A stretch of 64,000 bases of DNA, taken from positions 16,228,001-16,292,000 of the forward strand of contig NC_045131.1 in NCBI RefSeq assembly GCF_007655135.1, given 5' to 3'. Made by a program: the position numbers and the translations under genes. The DNA is from Punica granatum. Lineage: Eukaryota > Streptophyta > Magnoliopsida > Myrtales > Lythraceae. The notes below the pieces were generated by a model. The model saw only the letters and a program-made list of their open reading frames with translations, was not told the origin of the DNA and did not search any database. Every line of letters starts with the position of its first letter. The first letter of the stretch is position 1. This document shows positions 33,291-43,801 of the stretch, one piece after another.

Positions 33291-34450
33291 TCATTCGTTA
33301 ATCAGTACTCTTTCAACAATCTCGCAGTGCATAATTTCATTTACATATAGGAAATTTTATGCCCTCAAAAGATCGTCTTCGGTTTATCCTTTTTCTATGT
33401 GAAAGGAAAACGTATCTAAGAAAATCTTGAAAGAAGATCATAGATTTAGAAAATTAGAATAGTAGCTAGGGAACTCGATTCGGTGATTGCAGAAAGAATA
33501 ATCGAGACACATGATATATAAATTGCAGCCGAATTGCTGTATTATAACATTGTAAAAGTATGCAAATATTTAAGGTCTTACGATTTCAATGGTTATTTTA
33601 GGTTTTAAAACTGATTGGTCCACCCATATCCCAAGAAAGGTTGTTCGTAGCAAAATCTCACGACTGCGTGCCTTCTGTAGTTGGTGGCGCTGTCCATGGC
33701 ATAGGCTTGCCATGTGGCTACTTAGACGTGTGCTTGGGATGTTGTCTCCGAACTACCAACTCCAAGGTCATTTTTCCACCCGTCCGTAATTTCATCGAAA
33801 ATCAAATTTTAAAATTTCACAAAAAAAAATCAACAGATAATATGATTGGTTTTATCTATAAGTTCTTTTCAATATTATTTTGGAGGGATTCCAACGTTAT
33901 TCATAAGATCCTACAACCCATGGAATTGAGACTTCGCTTGAAAGTGAGCTGGCGATTATATGATTTTTTTATTTGTTTTAAGCATAAACACTTTGTGGCG
34001 AACTATTATAAAACCATGATATGGTTAATTTTAGCGATTGGAAACATGATTTCTCCGGCAGCTTAATTGATGTTTATAAAAATTGTTTCTGTTTATTTTC
34101 TTGTTTAAATATTAATTTTAATTTCTCCAGTTTCAAATTATTACCTTCCAAAAACTTTTACTTATTCTGAAATCAATACTTATTTTTCAGCTGTTATATT
34201 TTAGCAACATCACTCCCAAACTAAACCTAAGTATTTACTTGCTTGTGATTGACGATTTTTTCTCATAGGGCACATTCGAGTAGCAATTAATTTTATTTTT
34301 GCTGAAGTTTTGTAATTTTAGCAGCAAAATATATTATTGTTTCTAATACATACTAATTTTAACAGTAAAATAATATGTTCTTAGTAATGTTACAAATGTT
34401 AGTAGTAAAATATCATGCTATAATTAAGTACTAATTCAACAGGATAATGT
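33291..34450. other. Intergenic, no gene seen
   Basis: AT-rich sequence, with a 9-bp duplication copy at its right end. ORFs at 33589-33789 and 33641-34066 overlap in different frames and have no recognisable domain. Confidence 0.5.
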
Positions 34451-34459
34451 TAAATTTTT
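34451..34459. repeat. 9-bp target duplication of the MULE, left
   Basis: TAAATTTTT here versus TAAATTATT at 57301-57309, 8 of 9 identical. Confidence 0.75.
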
Positions 34460-34640
34460 GAGAATGCTAACAGTTTGGTCCTCAAAGTATTTCATTGTCG
34501 TCAATTTGATTTTTGAATTGCATTTCTTATCAAGCATGCCATCCAATTTCAATTCCATTTAACATATCAGTCCCTGACGTCACTGGACGAAACGAAAATC
34601 TGACATTCACGCCTACATGGCAATAACGGTGTAAAACGGA
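34460..34640 (+). repeat. Left terminal inverted repeat of the MULE
   Basis: Inverted copy of 57120-57300; see the landmarks given for the MULE. Confidence 0.85.
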
Positions 34641-35220
34641 CGGCCACGTGGGAATACAAACGGCGTTGTCCCACACCATTGTTCTATCCCGACGCAGAAT
34701 GACATTGCTCCCTTCTTAGATGTTGCCTGCTACTTTGTTTCGCCTCCCCCATAAGACCCATGTTGGCGCGAAAATCACCCATTTGTCTGTGAACCCTAAT
34801 CGTAGAGCAGTGTGTGAGAATTTTTTAATCATTTCCAGCAAATCCGATCGATGAAGGAGAAATCAAGCACGTTTATGAGCAATTGAGGTTAGTAATGGTT
34901 CCTTTATAGTAAAGTTTGTTCATTTATACTCTGAAACATGAAAATGTGGTTGCTTTTGTGGTTCTCGGTGTTCTCGTGTGCTTGTGGTCCACTGTGTTGT
35001 CCACGTTGTCCCTTTGCTTGCTTTATTCAATGCTTTGTTATGCTTTTGCATTTTTTATTTTGTTACGTTGACTGGTAGGTGGAAGAAGCATAAACTTTAT
35101 TGGTAGGTGGTCTACTATATTGGAAGATGCATTATTTCATGTCCTTTTACATTTTTTATGTTGTCCTACTGTCTCTTGTTGGTGTATATATATGTGTGTG
35201 TGTGTGTTTATATACAGATA

Positions 35221-36120
35221 ATGGGAGAAGAGAGTGATTGGTCTGCTGAAGATGATAAGGGTGAGTTTGGTAGTGAGGGAGGAGATGAGGCTTCTTCCGA
35301 GGATTCTATATAAACCAGGACCAGATGAGATTGCTGATGATGATGATAATGAGGAATGGATGGCAGAAGCATGTGAAGTTGCAGATAGGATTGAAAGTGG
35401 CAGTACTGAGTCTTCAAGACAGAAAAGGCCAAAATAGAGGGTTCATCTTGCCTTTAACTTAGTCATTGAGGATTCAAAAAAAATTGACAAGGCTCAAGCA
35501 AGAGGAGATGATCTTGTTCCCGTTGATGAGGAGGGCCATTTATACAAATATTGATTATTATCCTGAAAGGAGAGTGAGTGAGGATGAAGATGATGAGAGA
35601 ATGCTAGTTGATTTTCACGAAGGGGCACCATTTGGTAGGTACCATTTGGAGTTGGAAGTAGTTTTTTCAACACTTAAACTATTCAAAAATGTTGTGAGGG
35701 ATTACAATATTTATTTTGGCAAGCTGTGAAGTTCAAGAAGAATGATAAAGTTAGATGCAGAGCAAATTATCTTCAGGAGCATTGTGAGTGACATATTCTT
35801 TATTCATGGGCAGAGCATGTAGGGGGTTTCCAAATCAAGACTTACTATCCACACACATTTGCAGGAGGGTTTTGAGGAATTCACATGCAAACAGGAAATG
35901 GGTGGGGAAGAAACTAGGGGATGCTTTGAGGATGTACCCAAATTTGATAGCCAAAGGCAAGGTATATGTTCTTACTTACTGCTTAGATTGAAAGAGAAGT
36001 ATATGATTTATAATGTGGATGGTATATTTTCCATGATCTTGGACAGGGCAAAATTGTGGTTGCAACAAGTCATGTAGAGGGCCATACTGCAGAGACATTG
36101 GTGCAATCATAGCAAGTGTT
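35221..36120 (+). pseudogene. MuDR-type transposase, N-terminal part (decayed)
   Basis: It starts MGEESDWSAEDDKG at 35221, just after a TATACAG that looks like a splice acceptor. The head is very acidic, as usual for MULE transposases. After frameshifts, 35646-35726 encodes LEVVFSTLKLFKNVVRDYN and 35730-35790 KFKKNDKVRCRA, the MuDR N-terminal domain; then come GGFQIKTYY (about 35822) and RNSHANRKWVGKKL (35875-35916). It stops near 36078 (TAG) shortly after a KLW segment. The DDE catalytic core and SWIM zinc finger expected next are not found; 36406-36657 may be a remnant of the C-terminal tail. At least four frame breaks are present, so it is inactive. Confidence 0.8.
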
Positions 36121-36788
36121 TTCTTATGCATCATTGTTCATATACAGTATCAGTTTTGAGGCCTTAAGTGTTTTTTTTTCCCCTTGCAAAGCAATGACAT
36201 ATCATGACCATCTCTAACCATTCAGACTTGGAGTCCAACCTTAGCAACATAGTCAATGCCAGTATTCATCCCAAATCCTGGCATTAATATTCAACAGAGG
36301 GTACGTTAAATATAATTAAACTAAAGGTTCAGTTTAATTGCACACGTAATTCGTTGTGTTCATTGACTATTGCAGGTGAAATAAACCACTTGGTTTTGCT
36401 TATGGATGGTCTCCCATGAATTAGATTACCTATCCAAATATGCCTCAGAGCTCTTTCAGTTCAGTTGTAAGAACACCCCCCCCAAACCCAAAGGCGCCAA
36501 AGACTGCTCATGTCCCATGTGTTGGTGCTCAAGCACCAGTGGCACCTGGGTCCTCCTGAACCATCATCTAGTCCAACTGGCAGTTCAAGAGCTTGAGCTG
36601 CACCAGCTGGACAAAGGGATCGAGAGTGTGTTACAAAAGAGACACTCTAGGCAGTAACAAGGTTCACTAGGAGAATGGCTGCCAAATAAGGCTTGAGTCC
36701 TCATCGAGCTCTAGCCAAAACTTTCCCACTCAGGAATCATGCGGCAAACAAGCTCACAAGAAGAAGTACATGGATAACTCATGAAACT
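36121..36788 (+). other. Remaining left part of the MULE interior
   Basis: Possible decayed C-terminal transposase sequence with Pro/Lys-rich residues at about 36460-36500. No domain is identified. It ends with AAACT at 36784-36788, the left target duplication of element A. Confidence 0.4.
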
Positions 36789-37897
36789 TGTCAGCACCCC
36801 ATTTTGGTTCACCGGCTCCTGAAGGGGTAAAATCGTCATTTGTCACCCGTAAGAGGGAAGTATTTTCGGCTAATTGCTCGAGCGCTCACGACCTTTGGAA
36901 ATGGGGTATTTTTCTAATTCAACACCAATTTTATAATTTTTCAAAATAATAATAATAATGTTATTTGAGACTTCTTTGGATTTTGCGCGCATCATCATCA
37001 ATTTTCATAATCCGAGACTAAATTAAGAACGAAAAATATTTTATTACATAACATTGATCCATAAATTTTTCTGAAAACAATGTCAGTTCCGGATCATTTT
37101 TCGACATCCAATTGCAAAGACATGAATTTAAATCTCTACGCGCATTAGATTAAAAAACAAAAGGCTCAAATCTCTTCTCTTTTCCTTCTCTAGTTCTTCT
37201 CCTTAAAAAAAAAAAAAGTCAAAAGGTCAAAGGCAACTGACCGTTGCCCCTCACTCCCCCCATTTTTTTGTCATCTTCTGCTCTTCTTTTCTTTCCTCTT
37301 CCCTTCTTCTTTCTTCTTCGACAGGATCCGGAAAAAAAAAAAAGGAGCGAACTCTAATGGTCCCATCATTTCTTCTTCTTATTCTCGGCTCACTCTCATC
37401 AAGGTTTTCCGGGGAATCCCTAGGGCACTCTCAAAAAATACCCTAGTCGCCACAACTCCCTTATCTCGAAAAAAAAAAAACGATAGCTCCCCACCTTCTT
37501 TCTTCTTCTTCCAGCTGAGCTAGGGGAATGAAAATCGAAAAAAAATGAAAACCCTAGCCGCCAAACACAACTCCCTCATCTCGTGCGCTCTTTCCCTCTC
37601 ACTAACCGGCCCTTAGCTGCCGTTCTACTCCCCCAGCTCTCTCAATTCTCACGCTTCCAGTTCCAAAAGAAAGGAAAAAACCCTCAACTACTCTCGAACT
37701 CCCACAGCTCGGTCTCGTCTGTCACCTCCAGCTCACACCGCCCACAACTCCCGGGCACACCTTCCTCTCTCAGCTCCTCTCCTTCACCTCACGCTCACTC
37801 ACATTCTAAACCCTAGCCGCCTAACTTTCCCTCAGCTCAGATCTAATCTCTGAGCTCTTCCCACAGCTCCCTTTCCTTTCAGCTGCAACAACACGCC
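36789..37897 (+). repeat. 5' LTR of element A, first part
   Basis: Aligns with 51681-52690 of the 3' LTR. In the first 69 bases I count 5 differences, all transitions. The match stops near 37897, where sequence equivalent to the 3' internal region begins. Confidence 0.8.
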
Positions 37898-39335
37898 TGG
37901 AGCAGCAGAAGCAACTCCTCGACGGAGACAGAACGCAGCGCACTCGGAGGTCAAATCCTTCGAACCCTTCGCCCTTGCAAACTCGAGAGACAAAAAGAAT
38001 CGAGCTCGCTAGGTCGAAAACCCCTCGGGGCGACCTAGACAAAAGCTAGGGCAAGAGAGAGGCACGACTGAAAATCCCGAGGCGGGCAGTCGTGGGAAAA
38101 GGAGAGTAAAACGAGAGATAAACAAAACAGTCACCCTAGGCTCTCGCACACTGCGCAGACCAGGGATCCCCAAGGAAAATGGCCAGGTTATCTACTTCAA
38201 CATGATCCTCGATCAGCCCTCCAACACAGCTCAACCGTCCAGCGCGGATTCCTCCTCAAGCATAGTGGGCAAACCGAGCATGCTATCCAAGCAATTTGAT
38301 ACAGCCTACACAACAGAAGAACATAGGAAAAATGGTACATCTCGCTACAGGCGTGAACTCGCGTATCCTTTTAGCCTGGGGCAACGCGTTCCCCCAAGCT
38401 TTCTCTTTTCGGTTTATCTTTGCATAGCTCTAGAATGAGTCACAGCCACCCTTCAACAGGCTACCACAAAGCCGAAATCCCAGACATTCATTTCTGAGGT
38501 CTAGTCATAGTATTCTGGAAATGGTCAGACCGAGTCTGATAAAATATGGGCAAAAAAATCCCCGTGCGGGTTACAAACGCAGTCGCCTTATGGTACCCTG
38601 ACGAGAAGAGTCCTAAGCCGACGGGCGCGTCGAATAATCGACAGAGCCGCTAGAGCATCATTGAAAATGTCTCGATATGCTCGTGCATGGCCAACAAGAG
38701 CCTTGGAGGCCTCACATTGAGGCCTTCGAAAATGGGATCTCATTCGCATCGCCAAAGCAAAAACTCTCCACGGGTCGAAACTGAAGAACATGCGTCGCGA
38801 ACACATCCTTTTACCTGTACTTATGCATTGTTAGTAACCCCATGACTTATTGATAATGCCAGGATCACAGGTACAGCAAACGCAAGAATTACGGCAGACT
38901 CTGATCCCCGGTCCAAGAGGGTACGTAGGCGCTCTCAGAGCTCGAGTCCCGCATCGCTAGACACCGGTCCCTAGCAAATGAACAACCGCCCAACCAGCAA
39001 CGAGCAACCGCCTCGCAAGCAAAAATCCCATTAGCGAGATCAGGGCATTCCCAGCAAGCAATCGCTTCAGTGGCAAGACCAGCTGCCAGCAAGAGTAACA
39101 AACAATCGATCCAACAACAGGGTCGGCTTCTAGCAGATCAGACGCACAACCACCCGAGGGGCAAAGCGGGCCTCCAGCAAAGCACAACCACCCCGGCGGC
39201 AATGCAAGCCATGCCTACCACAACACCATCCCAACAAAGCCACGACTCAATGCCAAGCGCCCCTCTTCGGTGCCCCGCACCATTCCTTAACACTAGTCGT
39301 CGCTTCTACATTCTCTGCATTTTCGCATCATGCCA

Positions 39336-40395
39336 ACCTTTACTGCTTTCTGGACTTCGTATCCATCTTTACTGCTTTTCGGACTTCGTGTCCATCTTTA
39401 CTGCTTTTCGGACTTCACGTCCAGGACTCCGTGTCCATCTTTACTGCTTTTCGGACTTGGCGTCCAGGACTTCGTGTCCATCTTTACTGCTTTTCGAACT
39501 TCGCGTCCAGGACTTCGTGTCAATTTTTACTGCTTTTCGGACTTCGCGTCCATCTTTATTGCTTTTCGGACTTCACGTCCATCTTTACTGCTTTTCGGAC
39601 TTCGCGTCCATCTTTACTGCTTTTCGGACTTCGCGTCCCTCTTCACTGCTTTTCGGACTTCGCGTCCAGGACTTCGTGTCCATCTTCACTGCATTTTGGA
39701 CTTCGCGTCTGCATCTTTACTGCATTTTGGACTTCGTGTCCACATTCATTGCATTCCGGACTTCATGTCCATGTCTACTGCATTCCGGATTTCGTGTCCT
39801 CATTTACTACTTTCCGGACTTCATGTCCGCATTCACTGCATTTTGGACTTCGCGTCCGCATCATTTACTGCTTTCCGGACTTCGTGTCCGCATTCACTGC
39901 ATTTCGGACTTCGTATCCGTGTCTATTTCATTCCGGACTTCGTGTCCTCATTTACTGCTTTCCGGACTTCGTGTCCGCATTCACTGCATTTTGGACTTCG
40001 CGTCCGCATCTACTGCATTTTGGACTTCGTGTCCACATTCATTACATTCTAGACTTCGTGTCCGTGTCTACTGCATTCCGGACTTCGGGTCCTCATTTAC
40101 TGCTTTCCGGACTTCGTGTCCGCATTCACTGCATTTTGGATTTCGCGTCCGCATCTATTGCATTTTGGACTTCGTGTCCATATTCATTGCATTCCGGACT
40201 TCGTGTTCGAGTCTACTGCATTCCGGATTTCGTGTCCTCATTTACTGCTTTTCGGACTTCATGTCCGCATTCACTGCATTTTGGACTTCGCGTCCGCATC
40301 TATTGCATTTTGGACTTCGTGTCCACATTCATTGCATTCCGGACTTGGTGTCCGCATTTACTACTTTTTGGACTTCGTGTCCTCACTTAATGTCT
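39336..40395 (+). repeat. 29-bp minisatellite in the 3' untranslated region of element B
   Basis: The basic unit is TTTACTGCTTTTCGGACTTC followed by GTGTCCATC, 29 bp. Some units carry an extra 14-bp half (CAGGACTTCGTGTC). From about 39800 a five-unit, 145-bp higher-order repeat appears: CCTCATTTACT recurs at 39946, 40091 and 40236. Because 29 is not a multiple of 3 and the unit has no plus-strand stop in any frame, all three frames stay open for hundreds of codons; these are not genes. It lies just upstream of the polypurine tract. Confidence 0.95.
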
Positions 40396-40548
40396 TTCAA
40401 GTATGCGTCCACATTTACATTTATAGTTTTTACTATTTTTGCAACAGGCTCACATATTAGCAAAAACGAGAAGAATTCCCAAACGGTCGTCAGGACCAAA
40501 CGAGGTGCTTCTTATAGTCTTTGGCTGCATCCTCTATCCGAGCACGCA

Positions 40549-40565
40549 ACCAAAGAGGGGCAAGC
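40549..40565 (+). other. Polypurine tract of element B
   Basis: ACCAAAGAGGGGCAAGC runs to the LTR start. The same sequence with one change precedes 51681. Confidence 0.8.
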
Positions 40566-43500
40566 TGTCAGCACCTAATTTCAGTCCATCGGCTCCGAGG
40601 GGGGCAAAATTGTCATTTCCCAATTTATCACCTTTTCGTAAAAAAAGGGAAAAAAAAAAGGATTCGGGCAGGGCCGGGCAGGCCGGGCAGCGTTCGCCGG
40701 CTGCCCGCGATCCCTGCCGGCCCAAATTCCCCAAATCGTGACATTCGGGATTTTCCTCGAAATCGGCCAAAATCTGAACGGAAAAGGGGATGAAATCGAA
40801 ATTAAATGGACAGAAATATGATTTGGGAGGGGATGAACAGGACCCAGCAAGAATAAACGAAAAATTGGCCCTCGTTTCGGAGAATTTTGAGATCGGTGAT
40901 TTCGGAAACTCTCGCCGGAAAACGCGACTTTTCCCCTCGATTCCGGCCGTGTCGACTCCCGTGACACCGATCCCGAGCACGGCGTAGCCCAGGCGATGTT
41001 TGCTGCCGTCTCTTGCGTCCTCTCGCGCCGTCGCCACGACACCCAGAAGCGGGAGCCGCCGTCCGCGGCGGCCGGAATCCTCCTCTCCGCCCATCTTCAT
41101 CTTCTCCGTTCATCTCCTCTCTCACGGGCTCGGCCCATTTTCCTTCGGTTTGCGCAGGTTCGGCCCGTTCGGCCCAGTTCAAGTCCATCTGAGACGACCC
41201 GACCCAGTTTGTCGCCTGACCCGTTCGGTCTCACCCAGAAATCGGCCCGGAACAGCGGATCCAGACGCACTGCCCAGTTCGGCCCACCCGTTCTCTTTCA
41301 CGGCCCAACGCTCCCTTTTGCGGCCCAGTCCCCGCGCATTCGGCCCAGCTCTCCGGCGCCTGGCCCAGCTTGCCGGCCCAATGCCCTTCCAGCCGGTCTA
41401 AACTGTGCAGAACGCCTCCTGCCGGTTCGACCGCCATATTTCCGATTTGAACCGGGACTAGGTAAATTCTCGACTTAGTGGCATGATTAGGGCTCCTTTC
41501 CTGAATAAGATGAGTATTCTTGGGTCGCGTGGGTGATCGGATTTGTCCCGAACTCGATTTTACGAACTTTCTATTTTGTCACATTTTAGTCCCGGGACCA
41601 TTTTTTTTTTCAGATCTGCCCCGAATTCTTAAAATTATTTTCAATCAAGTCTCGGTCATTTTAATATTTTCCAATCAGTCCTTGTATTTTTCAGAATTTT
41701 CTAAGCATCCCAAAGAACTTTTCATGTTGTTTCAGTTTAGTCCTGGGGCCATTTTTCACCCTTTTCATATCTGCCCCGAATTTCAAAAATTCTTTTCAAT
41801 AAAGTCCTAGTCATTTTACTATTTTCCAATCAGCCCTGGAATTGCCATAATTTTTTAAGAATCCCTAGGAACTTTTCGAGTTGTTTCAGTTTAGTCCTGG
41901 GGCCATTTTTTGTTTTCATGTTAGTCCCGATTTTCAAATTCATTTCAAATAAGTCCTAGGACATTTTCAGTAAATTTTTTACGCAGTCCCCATTTTTTTT
42001 AGAATTTTCAGATTAGTCCCCAATTTTTTCAGAATTTTCAAATCAGTCCCTGCTCTTTTAAAATAGTTCAATTCAATCCCCCTGGACATTTTCTAAAATA
42101 TCTGGCCCTTTCTACTTAGATCACCCACCGACAATGCATGTGCCCCATTTAAATATTTCATTTTTGTAATTATGTGACCATGTCGGAAATTAGAGCTTAT
42201 TGGGCGATCAACTAATGGCTATCTCGACGGCTCGAAATCCGTAGACTAAAGCATTCGGCGAGTTCTTAGTTAACCTAAAATTCTACATACGGGATAATCG
42301 GGACGTTAAATTTGGCTAAATTAAATCACTTGATTTCTTTAAATGGATTGCACGAATTGATTAATAATTTGTAATCGCGTCGACAGTTCAAGAACTGTTA
42401 GTCATGCCCTTTTCAAAATTCACAATTTCGAAAGCACCGAGATACGTACAACGTAATCTTGGTTTTCATGCACACACATATTTACCGATTCAAGGGCATG
42501 ATTACCGGTTCTTGTCCTGCCGTGATCCTAGCGTAGGTTTGTGCATAGAATTGGTCAAAACATGGGAAAGCAAATTAATCACAAACTCGGCTTAATCAAA
42601 CATGGGCAAATAGTCAAGTAAAGGGTTAGGTTTTGGGTTTTAGGTGAAAATACTTTTAATCTGTAAAAGCCACATTGTCACGATACAAAATAATTAAAAA
42701 TAACCCACTCATTCGAGACTTGATTATGGACATCATGTCTGTCGGGTCTGTTAAATGATGCCGAATGGTACATACCCTATCCATCATCCTATTTGTTTGT
42801 TTTAGGGTAGGATTTGCATGCCAAGATACCTCGGATAATAATTGATTAACTCACGTAAATTCGGCAATAACAAAATCTCAGGGCTTGTTTGGTTTGTGGA
42901 TGAAATTTTAGAATCACAATTCTAACTTAATTCTACCCACAACAAAACAAAATAACTCATACAAATTCAAAAAGTGGACCCCATTTATACCACTTTTTTC
43001 CACAACAAAACAAAATAATTCATACAAAGTCAAAGGGTGGGTCCCATTTATACCACTCTTTTTCAAAATCAAAATCTGATTTTAAAATCCTCCTATGAAA
43101 CCAAACGCAGCATCATTGTTTGTTTATTTGCGCTTACTTGTTACATTTTTACACTTATTTGTTATGCGGGTCGAGCCCGATCCTTTAGGATACGATTCAC
43201 ACTGGGTCCAACGTCCTAACCATCAATCACGGGGTCCAATGCCCCATACACCGAGTGCGCATTTAATTTAATTTTCGATCTTTTCCAAAATCATACGGTG
43301 AGCATGAGTGAAATAACGGCCGAACGCGAACCGACCAGGATTCAGTCATTGCAATTTATCTTTTATTTGAGAGAATACTGTAAGGATTTATGTTGTACAT
43401 TTATTCATGTAAAAATCCCGGTCGGAGTGTTTCTTCGAATTTACGGTGTCAAAACGCGTAAGATGAGCGGAACTTAATTAAGCGGTAATTAAATAAAAAA

Positions 43501-43801
43501 TGGCAAGCCTAGACAAGCTAGAGTACCTATAGGGCATGCGAGATATAGGCTCGCATGTAACAGAACCCCCGAATTCGGAACCTCGGGTTTCGCAGACCAT
43601 ATGCTTTAGCAATTAGGTGTACCCCGTACCCCTAGACCCGGGCAACTCACCGGCCCTCGACCTTCGGGTCGTAAACAGGTAGTGGCGACTCCTTCTCACC
43701 CGCATCTGTCGCGCGTCCCCGGGAAGGTGGACACTCCCAAGCCGCGTTGCATTTAGGCGCGCGCATATATGCCCCGATGAGACGAAATTCGGGTGCGCAC
43801 A
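40566..43801 (+). repeat. 3' LTR of element B (3236 bp)
   Basis: Starts TGTCAGCACC and ends GTGCGCACA. It has CpG- and GC-rich sequence at 40870-41400, 155-bp type repeats at 41560-42110, and the common 3' portion at 42120-43801. A MITE sits at 42881-43112. ORFs in the GC-rich part have no domain and overlap on both strands. Confidence 0.8.
42881..43112 (+). mobile_element. MITE in the LTR of element B
   Basis: GGGCTTGTTTGGTTTG at the left and CCAAACGCAGCA at the right are imperfect inverted ends around AT-rich sequence with CCACAACAAAACAAAATAA repeated twice. Compared with 45430 and 55130, the LTR of B is interrupted exactly here, with TCA on both sides. The short target duplication and GTTTGG ends suggest a PIF/Harbinger or hAT-derived MITE; the superfamily is not certain. 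Confidence 0.75.

Larger units (their letters stand above)
37898..43801 (+). mobile_element. Element B: 3' half of a related Ogre-like element inside the 5' LTR of A
   Basis: 37898-40565 matches the 3' interior of element A (compare 48860-51680), then comes a polypurine tract and a full 3' LTR (40566-43801). After its CA end the LTR of A resumes with GCTGGTCACTTCC, equivalent to GCAGGTCACTTCC at 53100. B therefore inserted into A's LTR, and a deletion later removed B's 5' LTR, most of its interior and about 400 bp of A. Its LTR is a different subfamily, starting TGTCAGCACCTAATTTCAG. Confidence 0.75.

Noticed and set aside
39336..40395. CRISPR-like array of about 29-bp repeats
   Set aside because: There are no spacers; the repeats are directly adjacent and degenerate, and the context is a plant retrotransposon.
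39070..40578. Open frames of 502, 319 and 240 codons on the plus strand
   Set aside because: They run in all three frames over a 29-bp repeat without stops. The period is not a multiple of 3, so each frame cycles through the same unit. Composition is low-complexity and there is no domain.
40534..41478. ORFs of 130-188 codons on both strands
   Set aside because: GC-rich part of the LTR of element B; frames overlap on both strands and have no recognisable homology.
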